64,000 nt of DNA from Desulfobaculum bizertense DSM 18034 (GCF_900167065.1 NZ_FUYA01000003.1:304175-368174); one strand, 5' to 3'. Positions 54,449 to 63,028 are shown, counted from the stretch's first letter. Made by a program: numbers and translations. The notes: generated from the letters alone by a model not told the origin.

Positions 54449-55972
54449 GTGCGCAACTTACAGCATAAATTTTTAATTCTGCTTTTAGCCTGTGCCGGAC
54501 TTTCTCTCTTCTTTTACAAAGTCTATTATCTCGACTTCCCCCTCCTGCCCAATCAGGACACAAACGTCTGGAATGTCGAAGCACACATTACGTTTGAGGG
54601 CACAGGTCTTCCCGCAAAACTCCGGCTCCAGACTCTGGACCGCGTTCCGGGCTATATCGTTACAGATGAACACTACATTGGCGGCAACTATGGCCTGCAT
54701 ACCGTCACCGAAGAAGGTAACGACTCGGCCATCTGGTCCCGCCGTGATTCCTCTGGCAAACAGGATATTTTCTATTCTGCCGTGGTTCGCCCCATTCAGG
54801 ATGGCAAGTGGGAATACCCAACCGCTACGCCCCGACTCAAAGACCCGCAGTTCAAAAAAGCAGAGCAGGCTGCGGCTGACGCCCTGCTGAGCAAGGCTGG
54901 TCTGGAATCCGCAGACCTTGAGACATTTGTCCCCCTGCTCATGAAAGCCCTGCTGCACCCCGGCACAGACCCCAATGCGGCCTATCTGCTGCGCAACACC
55001 ACGAGCCGTCTTGACGCCGTGAACATGGCCGTTCGCGTGCTCCAGCTCGCAGGCATCCCTGCCCAGTCCGTGCATGGCATCAACCTGAAAAACGAAAGTG
55101 GCGCAGAAATCCGCCACTGGCTCGAAATCCACGACGGTGACACCTGGCGCATGTTTGACGTCGCCAACGACAAATTCTCAACCCCCCGCCACTTCATCCC
55201 ATGGTGGCGTGGAGACAGCCCACTCCTGACAACATCTGGAGTTCAGCAGGCCAACGTGCGTCTTTCCGTTGTCAAAGACGGCATCAGCGCTCTTGGTGAC
55301 GTTGGCGAGCGCCTCAAGGCAACAGGCAACCCGCTTGTGGAATACTCTCTGCTTGGCCTGCCCGTTCAGGCTCAGGCCATGTATCACACGATGCTGCTCA
55401 TCCCCATTGGCGCCCTTCTTGTTGTCTTTTTGCGAAATGTCATTGGCTTCACCACATTCGGTACATTTATGCCCGTGCTGATTGCCCTGTCATTCCGCGA
55501 GACCGAACTGGTCTGGGGACTCATTCTCTTCACCATCGTTATCATGCTTGGCCTCATTGTCAGGCTCTATCTGGAGCACCTCAAACTGCTCCTTGTTCCA
55601 CGACTGGCCACGGTCCTGATTGTTGTTGTTCTGCTCATGTCAGCAGTCAGCATCATCAGTTTCAAAATGGGTATCCCCCGCGGCATCTCTGTTTCGCTCT
55701 TCCCAATGGTTATTATGAGTATGACCATCGAGCGAATATCCGTCATGTGGGATGAAATAGGCGCATTCCCCGCGCTCAAGATGGCATCAGGCTCAATGGG
55801 CATTGCCTGTCTGGCCTACATTGTCATGAGCAACGAACTGGTCGGCCACCTGGTCTTTGTCTTCCCAGAACTCTTTTTGGTTCTGCTCGCACTGACCCTT
55901 TTGCTTGGTCGTTACACAGGCTACCGCCTCATGGATCTGGTTCGCTTCCGCTCATTCCTGAAGGGAGCATAG
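54449..55972 (+). CDS. Inactive transglutaminase fused to seven transmembrane helices
   Basis: A 507-residue membrane protein. After one N-terminal helix (FLILLLACAGLSLFFYKVYYL) comes a periplasmic region of about 240 residues with a degenerate transglutaminase-like fold (DAVNMAVRVLQLAGIPAQSV, RHWLEIHDGDTWRMFD). The C-terminal half has seven helices (from TMLLIPIGALLVVFLRNVIG). This is the arrangement of the UUP1/7TM family next to ATP-grasp genes. The start is GTG at 54449, 23 bases after the protease gene. It may sense a periplasmic peptide and pass the signal through the 7TM part. Confidence 0.87.
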   Translation: MRNLQHKFLILLLACAGLSLFFYKVYYLDFPLLPNQDTNVWNVEAHITFEGTGLPAKLRLQTLDRVPGYIVTDEHYIGGNYGLHTVTEEGNDSAIWSRRDSSGKQDIFYSAVVRPIQDGKWEYPTATPRLKDPQFKKAEQAAADALLSKAGLESADLETFVPLLMKALLHPGTDPNAAYLLRNTTSRLDAVNMAVRVLQLAGIPAQSVHGINLKNESGAEIRHWLEIHDGDTWRMFDVANDKFSTPRHFIPWWRGDSPLLTTSGVQQANVRLSVVKDGISALGDVGERLKATGNPLVEYSLLGLPVQAQAMYHTMLLIPIGALLVVFLRNVIGFTTFGTFMPVLIALSFRETELVWGLILFTIVIMLGLIVRLYLEHLKLLLVPRLATVLIVVVLLMSAVSIISFKMGIPRGISVSLFPMVIMSMTIERISVMWDEIGAFPALKMASGSMGIACLAYIVMSNELVGHLVFVFPELFLVLLALTLLLGRYTGYRLMDLVRFRSFLKGA

Positions 55973-55975
55973 CGT

Positions 55976-56920
55976 ATGCTGCTTAACCCTTTTGCAAAGC
56001 TCAAACGCGCGGGCGTTGTTGGCATGAACAGCAGAAATGCAGAGTTTGTTCTGCCCAACAACGACCGTCGGAAATATCCCCTTGTTGACGACAAGCTCAA
56101 AACCAAAGAACTCGCCCAGGGCGTAGGTCTCAAAGTTCCTGAGCTGTACGGCGTCATCCGCGCCCCGCACGAAGTCAAAAAGCTCCCCAAGATTCTTGAG
56201 GGGCATGACTCTTTTGTCATCAAGCCTGCGTGCGGCAGTGGCGGTAACGGCATTTTGGTCGTGGCCCGAAAAATCGGGCCAAACTACCACAAGCCTGACG
56301 ACTCAATTATACTGATGGATGAGATTTCATTTCACGTCTCAAACATCCTGAGCGGAATGCACTCCCTTGGTGGCAACCCCGACAAGGCCGTTATCGAATA
56401 CTGCGTCCAGTTTGACCCAATATTCAAAGACATCGCCTATCAGGGTGTCCCAGACATTCGAATCATTGTGTACAAAGGTATTCCTGCTATGGCCATGCTC
56501 CGCCTCCCAACCCGGGAGTCTGACGGCAAGGCCAACCTGCATCAGGGAGCAATGGGCTGTGGTATTGACATCCCCACGGGTCTCACTACTAATGCTGTCT
56601 GGAAAAACAGCAGCATCACCCTGCACCCGGATACGCAAAAGCCCATCTCTGGGGTTCAAATTCCAGGCTGGCACGACCTTTTGCGACAGGCGTCACTCGG
56701 TTACAGCGTCACGGGTCTCGGATACCTTGGGGTCGACTTCGTCCTCGACAAATATCAGGGACCACTCATGCTGGAGCTGAACGCCCGACCCGGACTTGCC
56801 ATTCAGGTTGCAAACCTCAGAGGCTTGCACCCCCGGCTTGAACGCATCGACGCTGTTCACGAAAGTTTGAAAACGGAGGAAGAACGTGTCGAATTCGCTA
56901 TGGAAACTTTTCACTCGTAG
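55976..56920 (+). CDS. ATP-grasp protein, alpha-L-glutamate-ligase-like
   Basis: A 314-residue ATP-grasp enzyme of the type regularly found with inactive-transglutaminase/7TM genes. Visible elements are FVIKPACGSGGNGILVVARK (ATP-binding glycine-rich strand-loop) and LGYLGVDFVLDKYQGPLMLELNARPGL in parts, with the metal-binding Glu-x-Asn (LELNARPG). It may ligate an amino acid or peptide. It starts three bases after the 7TM gene and overlaps the following lipoprotein gene by 35 bases. Confidence 0.88.
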   Translation: MLLNPFAKLKRAGVVGMNSRNAEFVLPNNDRRKYPLVDDKLKTKELAQGVGLKVPELYGVIRAPHEVKKLPKILEGHDSFVIKPACGSGGNGILVVARKIGPNYHKPDDSIILMDEISFHVSNILSGMHSLGGNPDKAVIEYCVQFDPIFKDIAYQGVPDIRIIVYKGIPAMAMLRLPTRESDGKANLHQGAMGCGIDIPTGLTTNAVWKNSSITLHPDTQKPISGVQIPGWHDLLRQASLGYSVTGLGYLGVDFVLDKYQGPLMLELNARPGLAIQVANLRGLHPRLERIDAVHESLKTEEERVEFAMETFHS

Positions 56921-57707
56921 CTGTGCCCTTTGCGGAATTCTCTCACTCTGTGCCTGCGCACAGGTGCAGCAGATTTTTCCGCTCAAGCAGCCCGTGGAGC
57001 AAAAACCAGCTCCTCCGGTCGTTGAGCAAAAGGCCCCCGAGCACGAAAACGACCTGACTCTCAAAGTTGATTTTCTGGACACCATCTCCAAAGTCGAGGT
57101 CCACAAAGTCAGCTTCATGAGCATGAAGCCCGGCACCCGAAAATCCGTGCAAAAAGGCAAAGACATCCTTCGCGTTGGCCGCTACCAGGAAGAAATGCTT
57201 CTCCTGCCAAAGATGCGCGCCTCTCGCGATTTTCACGTGAAGCTCAACCGCTCGGAAACACCAAAAGAACTCTATGGCTACTCCAACGTGACCTATGAGC
57301 TTTTGTCTGCCGAGCACGAGTTTCGTACCCTGCTCATGGGTGGATTTCTGGGCATGGTTGCTGCGGACGGGCGCCTGAGTTCGACGTTCTATTTCCCCAC
57401 GGACAAGGACAACGAGTATCAGCCCGTTACCGGAACCATCACGCCCAAGAATGTTCACTTCAAGCGAGTTCGGCAGACCCGGGTCATTCCAAAGACAGAA
57501 AAGCAGTACGTTCTGCGCTACATCGGCAAAGACGGCATGAAGCTTGTCTTTGAGCGAAGAGACCTCTCTGGTGGCAGCCGACCTCACGTCATCAAACGGG
57601 AAAAAATCCGGGTTCCTCTCGGCGAAACAAAAGCAACTGTTTCAGGTCATGTCTTTAAAATCCACACAGCAACACCAACCTTGCTGGACATAACACTTCT
57701 CAAGTAA
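56886..57707 (+). CDS. Putative lipoprotein of unknown function, fourth gene of the module
   Basis: A 273-residue exported protein, GTG start inside the preceding gene. The signal ends in LSLCACAQ, giving a lipobox cysteine. A proline-rich linker (KQPVEQKPAPPVVEQKAP) precedes a mainly beta domain without a recognised family. Tight overlap shows it belongs to the protease/7TM/ATP-grasp operon, so it is probably an outer-membrane or periplasmic partner. No catalytic motif can be named. Confidence 0.8.
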   Translation: MSNSLWKLFTRSCALCGILSLCACAQVQQIFPLKQPVEQKPAPPVVEQKAPEHENDLTLKVDFLDTISKVEVHKVSFMSMKPGTRKSVQKGKDILRVGRYQEEMLLLPKMRASRDFHVKLNRSETPKELYGYSNVTYELLSAEHEFRTLLMGGFLGMVAADGRLSSTFYFPTDKDNEYQPVTGTITPKNVHFKRVRQTRVIPKTEKQYVLRYIGKDGMKLVFERRDLSGGSRPHVIKREKIRVPLGETKATVSGHVFKIHTATPTLLDITLLK

Positions 57708-57712
57708 TTCAA

Positions 57713-57739
57713 AGCCCTCCGCACGGAGGGCTTTTTTTT
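57713..57739 (+). terminator. Intrinsic terminator after the four-gene module
   Basis: Perfect 8-bp stem AGCCCTCC/GGAGGGCT, loop GCAC, followed by a run of Ts. Confidence 0.92.
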
Positions 57740-57772
57740 GCACTATTTTTTCTCTCACCCCAAAAGCTTCGC

Positions 57773-57802
57773 TTTACGCAAGACTCTTTTTTGGTATATA
57801 AT
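57773..57802 (+). promoter_or_regulatory. Sigma-70 promoter of the ZIP transporter gene
   Basis: Consensus -10 TATAAT (57797-57802) with a -35-like TTTACG (57773-57778) 18 bases upstream. AGGGG lies before the ATG at 57842. Confidence 0.6.
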
Positions 57803-57841
57803 CCCCAATAGATAGAAGTATTTCATACAAAAGGGGATTCT

Positions 57842-58648
57842 ATGGACTTTGCCGCCCTCAACCCAATCACGCAGGCCTTTCTTGCCTGCCTCTTTACATG
57901 GGGAATGACAGCCCTCGGCGCCGCCCTTGTCTTCCTCACTAAAGACTTTTCCAAGAAAATGCTCGACGTTATGCTCGGCTTTGCCGCTGGCGTCATGATC
58001 GCGGCGAGTTACTGGTCACTCCTCGCTCCAGCTATCGACATGTCAGAGCATCTCGGCCACTGGTCCTTTGTCCCCGCCGCTATCGGCTTTATGCTCGGCG
58101 CCGTTTTTCTCCGCGTCATCGACATGTATCTCCCCCACCTTCACCTCAATGCCCCCATGAGTGAAGCCGAAGGCGTTCACACCAACTGGCAGCGCAGCAC
58201 CCTCCTCGTTATCGCCATCACGCTTCACAATATCCCAGAAGGTCTTGCTGTTGGTGTTGCCTTTGGCGCCGCCGCCTCTGGCCTCGAATCCGCCTCCCTT
58301 GCCGGTGCTATCGCCCTTGCTATCGGCATCGGTATTCAAAATTTCCCCGAAGGTACCGCCGTCTCTGTCCCGCTTCGCCGCGATGGCATGAGTCGCGCAA
58401 AAGCCTTCTGGTATGGGCAGCTCTCAGGAATGGTCGAGCCGGTTTCCGCCGTTATAGGTGCCGCCGCCGTCTACTTTGCCCGGCCTATTCTCCCCTACGC
58501 CCTCGCCTTTGCCGCCGGGGCTATGATTTTCGTCAGCGTCGAAGAAGTCATCCCCGAATCTCAGTCCTCAGGGAATGGCGACCTCGCCACCATGGGACTC
58601 ATGCTCGGCTTTACCGTCATGATGACCCTTGATGTGGCGCTCGGTTAA
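57842..58648 (+). CDS. ZIP-family metal transporter
   Basis: A 268-residue membrane protein with eight predicted helices. The two metal-binding ZIP motifs are [15 protein letters not shown] (helix IV) and [14 protein letters not shown] (helix V), followed by an EEVIPES segment, typical of the GufA/ZupT branch. It takes up zinc or other divalent metals. The reading frame uses C-rich codon endings more strongly than neighbours. It is a single gene with its own promoter and a terminator. Confidence 0.92.
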   Translation: MDFAALNPITQAFLACLFTWGMTALGAALVFLTKDFSKKMLDVMLGFAAGVMIAASYWSLLAPAIDMSEHLGHWSFVPAAIGFMLGAVFLRVIDMYLPHLHLNAPMSEAEGVHTNWQRSTLLVIAITLHNIPEGLAVGVAFGAAASGLESASLAGAIALAIGIGIQNFPEGTAVSVPLRRDGMSRAKAFWYGQLSGMVEPVSAVIGAAAVYFARPILPYALAFAAGAMIFVSVEEVIPESQSSGNGDLATMGLMLGFTVMMTLDVALG

Positions 58649-58779
58649 CACAAAAAGCTCCAGGCAGAACGCCCCCTCTGTCTGACGCCTGCCGCTGCTC
58701 CTATGCCGCCGCTCACAAGCTAAAAAGCTCTCGCCCAGGCGGTTTCCAGCGGTTTTCCTCGCGGAGTCTTTCCGCCACC

Positions 58780-58811
58780 AGCCCGCAGTCCCCGTCGGCT
58801 GCGGGCTTTTG
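58780..58811 (+). terminator. Intrinsic terminator after the ZIP gene
   Basis: Perfect 9-bp stem AGCCCGCAG/CTGCGGGCT with a 10-base loop and following Ts. Confidence 0.88.
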
Positions 58812-58821
58812 TGTTCTTAAC

Positions 58822-58850
58822 ACAAAAAAAAGAGGAAGCTCTTCGCTTCC
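58822..58850 (-). terminator. Intrinsic terminator after the small 80-residue gene
   Basis: On the minus strand GGAAGC (58850-58845) pairs with GCTTCC (58839-58834), with extra outer pairs, followed by TCTTTTTTTT. Confidence 0.72.
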
Positions 58851-58878
58851 CCCTCTTCTCTCCCTCTTCAGGAGTGAT

Positions 58879-59121
58879 CTACTCGTGCTTTTTCTTCCCG
58901 TACTCAACGCACGCTTCAAGTATCTTATGACCTACTCGACGACCTAAATCCGCCTGACGGGATCGCAGCAGCGCTTTCGCCGCCTCTCGGTTCCCCTCAT
59001 TTTTCAGCATCGTCGCCGACTCCAGGTCTCGAAGGTATTTCTCGCATTCACCAACAATCCCAGAAAGATCAAGGTACTCTAATGTCTCGGGTACTCGTAC
59101 TGATCGTACTTTTCGTGCCAT
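58879..59121 (-). CDS. Small conserved-looking protein of unknown function
   Basis: An 80-residue protein starting MARKVRSVRVPETLEYLDL, basic at both ends and largely helical by composition. GGAGG lies six bases before the ATG, and a terminator follows, so it is very likely expressed. No family is recognised; the basic VRVPETLE opening recalls ribbon-helix-helix proteins, but this is only a resemblance. It stands next to the first copy of the dispersed repeat, which begins about 80 bases upstream of its start. Confidence 0.7.
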   Translation of the reverse strand: MARKVRSVRVPETLEYLDLSGIVGECEKYLRDLESATMLKNEGNREAAKALLRSRQADLGRRVGHKILEACVEYGKKKHE

Positions 59122-59202
59122 TTCAATCCTCCTGCACTGCCTTTACGAATGACTCTCCCTTTGTCAAGAAAAGGCTCGCTCCTGGCACACGTGGGTGGGG
59201 GT

Positions 59203-59476
59203 ACGAGACTCCGTCTCGTGCTCTGCAAGGGGCGCTGCCCCTTGACCCCGCCCAAGGACGAGGCCCTTGGGAATCCCGCTTTCGCCCGAAATAAAAGGGG
59301 ACCGAAATGTGATGAGAGCTACGCTCTCCTCTCCATTTCGGTCCCCTTTTTTTCGGCCTAGTGGCGTTTCCCGAATGCGTGTTCTTCTGCCTTTTCCAGA
59401 CCGCACTTATTTTCTTTCTGAACGCAAGCGTTCAAAAAGAAAATGGTGGCAACTCGCAGAAGAGAAAGAAGCTCTC
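59203..59476. repeat. Dispersed hairpin-rich repeat, copy A
   Basis: This segment recurs from 63681. In order it holds ACGAGAC/GTCTCGT, AAGGGGC/GCCCCTT, a CCAAGG/CCTTGG arm pair and a 17-bp perfect hairpin (59293-59309 with 59334-59350) that contains an inner GAGAGC-TAC-GCTCTC hairpin. TTTTTTTCGGCCTA follows, then a TGAACGC/GCGTTCA hairpin followed by AAAATGGTGGCAAC. The open frames crossing it are forced by base composition and are not called as genes. The long hairpin ending in Ts could act as a terminator. Confidence 0.85.
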
Positions 59477-59700
59477 GACGCTAGCCCCAACAAGTTTGAA
59501 TTTCATTCACGCGAAGCGTGGAGGGAATTCAAACTCGATGAGGATACGTAAGGGAATCATTCCCTTACGCGGGGGTTTGGGGGCTGGCCCCCACTTTCCC
59601 CTCCCCCCATCCAGCCCTTGCGGGCTGGGGCTGGCCCCCAACTTTTCCCCACCGGCCCATCTAGCCCTTCCGGGCTGTCCCCCCCAAAAAATACTTTTCT
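59477..59700. repeat. GC-rich multi-palindrome block downstream of copy A
   Basis: A chain of perfect or nearly perfect hairpins: GTTTGAATT/AATTCAAAC with an inner CACGC/GCGTG, the almost uninterrupted palindrome CGTAAGGGAAT-C-ATTCCCTTACG (59545-59567), GGGGG/CCCCC, CCAGCCC/GGGCTGG and AGCCC/GGGCT. No gene is evident. It may be the rest of the same dispersed element; copy B runs off the window before this part. Confidence 0.7.
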
Positions 59701-59705
59701 CCCTC

Positions 59706-59748
59706 TTGACTACATGCACATATCGCCATATAGCTATTTAGCAATATG
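59706..59748 (+). promoter_or_regulatory. Promoter and ArsR-type operator
   Basis: TTGACT (59706-59711), 17 bases, TATAGC (59729-59734). An imperfect 30-base palindrome (59719-59748, 12 of 15 pairs match, centred on ATAGCTAT) covers the -10 region. This is the usual arrangement for ArsR autorepression. Confidence 0.72.
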
Positions 59749-59759
59749 GAGGACACAAG

Positions 59760-60104
59760 ATGAAGACATTCCTGACAGTGATGAAGGCTCTTTCTGACTC
59801 GAACCGGGTAAAGATAGTGAAAATACTGCTGGAGCGCCATGAACTGTGCGTGTGCGAGCTTCGGGCAGCGCTGGGACTGGCTCAGCCGACGGTTTCGAAA
59901 CACCTCAAGGTGCTGGAGCAGGCAGGACTGCTGATGAGCAGAAAAAAGGGTCCTTGGATGAATTACGATATTAACGCCGAGGCCACGGGATACGCGAAAG
60001 AGATGCTTGAACAGCTCTCGAACTGGCTCAATGACGATGAAGAGGTCATTGAGATACTGAAAAGCATCCAAACCGTGGATCGACACGAAATTTGCGGCAA
60101 ATAA
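59760..60104 (+). CDS. ArsR-family metalloregulator
   Basis: A 114-residue winged-helix repressor. The recognition region is LAQPTVSKHLKVLEQAGLL; ELCVCEL just before it supplies the ArsR-type cysteine pair (C-V-C), which binds As(III), Sb(III) or a soft metal. GGAGG precedes the ATG. It controls the permease gene 33 bases downstream through the palindrome overlapping its promoter. Confidence 0.93.
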   Translation: MKTFLTVMKALSDSNRVKIVKILLERHELCVCELRAALGLAQPTVSKHLKVLEQAGLLMSRKKGPWMNYDINAEATGYAKEMLEQLSNWLNDDEEVIEILKSIQTVDRHEICGK

Positions 60105-60137
60105 GAGAGTTGCTTGCAAGAGTGATGGAGGTTCGAC

Positions 60138-61268
60138 ATGAACATTGATCTCAAACCGATGAAGGAGCTTCAGCCGCTCCAGCCAGAGTCCGCGACTGCG
60201 GGGGGCGGGAGCTGCTGCAGCTCAGCTTCTTCAAAAGGCAAAACGGGGAAAGCACCCCATAGCCTCCTCCGCCCAATTTTTATGCCCTTGTGGCTGGTTA
60301 TCTGGTACGCGGTATATAGCGCACTGCCAGACATCGCTGATTTCATAACATATACGACGCTGGGCCTGAGCGAAAGTTCAGCACTTGGCAGCTCACTGCA
60401 CTTCTTTATTTACGACGCGCCAAAGGTCATTATGATGCTGGTGCTGATTGTTTTTGCAGTAGGCATTATGAATAGCTACTTCACGCCGGAGCGAACGCGA
60501 AAAATGCTCGCGGGCCGACATGAAATAGTGAGCTGTTTTCTGGCATCCGGGCTGGGAGCCATTACGCCATTCTGCTCCTGCTCTGCTGTTCCGCTGTTCA
60601 TTGGTTTTGTTTCGGCAAATGTTCCGCTTGGTGTCACGCTATCGTTTTTGATCTGCGCGCCAATGGTGAATGAAGTTGCGCTGGTCATGCTCTACGGCCT
60701 GTTTGGATTTAAGGTTGCAGCGCTGTACCTCGTCACGGGCCTGACCATTGCAACGACTATCGGCTGGCTGCTTGGCAGAATGAACATGGAAAAATACGTT
60801 GAACCGTGGGTTCGTCTGGCTCAGAGCCAGGAACAGGCCGCCGTAAAATATAGCTGGCATGACAAGATGCAGCTTGGCTGGGATGCTGTCGTCGATATTG
60901 TGGGCAAAGTCTGGATCTACGCGGTGGTAGGTATTGCCATTGGTGCGGTTATCCATGGCTACGTACCGCAGGACCTGATTGCCTCCATCATGGGCAAGGA
61001 TTCCTTCTGGTTTGTTCCGGCGGCAGTGCTGATGGGTGTTCCGCTGTATAGCGATGCCGCGAGCGTCATCCCGGTCATTTCTGCACTGTTTTCCAAGGGT
61101 GCAGCACTGGGTTCAGTGCTCGCCTTTATGATGAGCACAGTCGCACTTTCTCTGCCAGAAATTATGATTTTGCGTAGGGTACTGAAACCACAGCTTTTGG
61201 CGACTTTTGTTGGTATTGTGAGCTTGGGTATCCTTTTTGTCGGATATCTTTTTAACTGGCTTATTTAG
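60138..61268 (+). CDS. Permease of the ArsP/DUF318 family
   Basis: A 376-residue membrane protein with about eight to ten helices and the family motif TPFCSCSAVPLFIGF (near residue 149), repeated in looser form as GVPLYSDAASVIPV. The N-terminal cytoplasmic tail has the cysteine pair in GGGSCCSSASSKGK, a possible metal or thiol sensor. ArsP members export organoarsenicals; related permeases with ArsR are linked to arsenite or other toxic-metal efflux. No arsenate reductase or ArsB gene is nearby. Confidence 0.88.
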   Translation: MNIDLKPMKELQPLQPESATAGGGSCCSSASSKGKTGKAPHSLLRPIFMPLWLVIWYAVYSALPDIADFITYTTLGLSESSALGSSLHFFIYDAPKVIMMLVLIVFAVGIMNSYFTPERTRKMLAGRHEIVSCFLASGLGAITPFCSCSAVPLFIGFVSANVPLGVTLSFLICAPMVNEVALVMLYGLFGFKVAALYLVTGLTIATTIGWLLGRMNMEKYVEPWVRLAQSQEQAAVKYSWHDKMQLGWDAVVDIVGKVWIYAVVGIAIGAVIHGYVPQDLIASIMGKDSFWFVPAAVLMGVPLYSDAASVIPVISALFSKGAALGSVLAFMMSTVALSLPEIMILRRVLKPQLLATFVGIVSLGILFVGYLFNWLI

Positions 61269-61298
61269 CTTACGCACCGGAAAAGAATTCCGCATCAG

Positions 61299-61330
61299 AC
61301 CGCCATTCTCGTTGAGGGTGGCGGTTTTTT
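61299..61330 (+). terminator. Intrinsic terminator after the permease gene
   Basis: ACCGCC (61299-61304) pairs with GGCGGT (61320-61325), with further inner pairs, followed by six Ts. Confidence 0.82.
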
Positions 61331-61676
61331 CTTGTCTTGCATACACTGCCCAAGGGAGAAAATAGCGTCAGTGCTGTGCATGCTTTTGCGCATTTTGTGC
61401 AAGCTGCGGTGTCAAAAAAACAACATTCCGACCTATTATGATCGTGTCAATTTCCCTAAGTAGCCCTAAATATGATACGATGCCTCAAGCCAAAGGAAGA
61501 ATCAAAAAATGGTTCGACTTTTGCATCAACTTTATAGAAATGATATTCCCGCCGGAAATCGGACGGGGCTTCCACGATAAAAATACAGGCTTTTTGGGTG
61601 CGCGAGCACGCAAAGCTTTTACGAAAAGAGTGTGTTCAAGCATGAGAGTGCTTGAACAAAAGGCAAGAGGCTGGAA

Positions 61677-62657
61677 ATGAGCAAAATTCTCGACCAAGAC
61701 GAAGTCGATGCACTGCTTCGGGGACTTTCCGGAGGAGAAATCGAAACCGAGCCAGACATCCAGGAGGATGACTCTGGTATCGTCTCGTTTGACCTTGCGA
61801 ATCAGGACCGGATTATCCGTGGCCGGATGCCCGTTCTTGAGATCGTCAACGATCGCTTTGCACGACTGTGTACCAACGCGCTCGCGAATGCCATGCGCAA
61901 AAGGGTCGACCTGAACCCCATCTCCATTGATATGTCCAAGTTTGGGGACTTTATGCGGTCACTGCCCGTGCCCACGTCCATCAATATTTTCAAAATGGAC
62001 CCCCTGCGCGGCAATGCCCTGCTTATCGTCGACTCCCGGCTGGTCTTCGCTCTTGTCGAAAACTTCTTCGGCGGCGCAGGAAGTCAGCCCAAAGTTGAAG
62101 GCCGTGACTTCACCCCCATTGAGCAGGCTATCGTCGACCGTGTGGTCAAAATCGCCCTCTCCAAGATGGAAGACGCATGGCGCCCCGTGCACGAGGTGCA
62201 CATTGAACAGACTCGCTCGGAAATAAACCCGCAGTTTGCCGCCATCGTCCCACCCTCTGATGTCGTTATCGTCGTCACCTTTGAGGTCGAACTCGAAAAC
62301 GCCATCGGCTCTATGGTCGTGTGTCTGCCCTATGCAACCCTCGAACCCATCCGCTCCAAGCTCCTCGCCTCCTTCCAGTCCGAACGACTCGAAGTCGACC
62401 ATGCGTGGATTGCCCGATTCAAAGAGCGCCTGCTTGAGACCCCCGTCGAAATGGTCGTCGAGCTTGGGACTTCCGAGATTACCGGCCGTCAGCTTTTGAA
62501 CCTCGAAGAAGGTGACGTCATTCTTCTCGACAAGGACGTTGACGAACTCCTCAAAGCAGAAGTTCAGGGCGTTAAGAAATTTTATGGTGTGCCTGGCACT
62601 GTAAAGGGCAGCAAAGCCTTTCAGGTTGTACACGAGGAAGAACCTCACTACGCCTAA
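61677..62657 (+). CDS. fliM: Flagellar motor switch protein FliM
   Basis: A 326-residue FliM. It begins with the CheY-binding peptide ILDQDEVDALLRGL, then a middle domain (for example GGAGSQP and DRVVKIALSKMEDAW) and a C-terminal SpoA-type domain (ETPVEMVVELGTSEITGRQL). It forms the C-ring that sets rotation direction. It stands apart from other flagellar genes in this window. A possible short frame upstream (61480-61680) overlaps its start but is not convincing. Confidence 0.95.
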   Translation: MSKILDQDEVDALLRGLSGGEIETEPDIQEDDSGIVSFDLANQDRIIRGRMPVLEIVNDRFARLCTNALANAMRKRVDLNPISIDMSKFGDFMRSLPVPTSINIFKMDPLRGNALLIVDSRLVFALVENFFGGAGSQPKVEGRDFTPIEQAIVDRVVKIALSKMEDAWRPVHEVHIEQTRSEINPQFAAIVPPSDVVIVVTFEVELENAIGSMVVCLPYATLEPIRSKLLASFQSERLEVDHAWIARFKERLLETPVEMVVELGTSEITGRQLLNLEEGDVILLDKDVDELLKAEVQGVKKFYGVPGTVKGSKAFQVVHEEEPHYA

Positions 62658-62681
62658 GATCCCGCTGCTAGGTGATTCCAA

Positions 62682-62712
62682 AATCCCGCCGCTGTGGCGG
62701 GATTTTTTTTGT
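62682..62712 (+). terminator. Intrinsic terminator after fliM
   Basis: Perfect 9-bp stem AATCCCGCC/GGCGGGATT, loop GCTGT, followed by Ts. Confidence 0.92.
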
Positions 62713-62786
62713 CCAAAGCCCAGCCCACTTGCGCTCTCCCGCACTTTTCAGCACAATAACAGCACATCACCCCCTGGAGGACTTTC

Positions 62787-63017
62787 ATGCAGGAAAAACG
62801 CATGTCTTGCGAAATTCGCACAGATCAGGAATGCGAAATCTCTGGTATCCCGGCCGACATTTGGGCCGAAGCCGTTTTCGTCACCCCTGAAGAAGAAATT
62901 GCCATCGAAATCAATACCGATCAGGCCCCCCTTATCAGTATCGCCCTCGGCCCACACGTGAGCTGGAAAGGCACGGTCGCCGACCTCAAGCTCCTCTTGC
63001 AGGGCCGCGCGAGCTAA
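62787..63017 (+). CDS. Small acidic protein of unknown function
   Basis: A 76-residue acidic protein (MQEKRMSCEIRTDQECEI start) with two cysteines near the N-terminus and a beta-rich composition. GGAGG lies seven bases before the ATG and a strong terminator follows, which supports real expression. No family is recognised. It is a single gene between fliM and the convergent FKBP gene. Confidence 0.7.
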   Translation: MQEKRMSCEIRTDQECEISGIPADIWAEAVFVTPEEEIAIEINTDQAPLISIALGPHVSWKGTVADLKLLLQGRAS

Positions 63018-63028
63018 AAGCACAAAAA

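Noticed and set aside
59149..59741. Several open frames across repeat copy A and the palindrome block
   Set aside because: They cross conserved hairpins in different frames, lack ribosome sites and differ between copies A and B as noncoding DNA would.
61438..61680. 80-codon frame just before fliM, overlapping its start
   Set aside because: No clear ribosome site or domain; the stop-start overlap with fliM could be chance. A shorter form from 61480 cannot be fully excluded.
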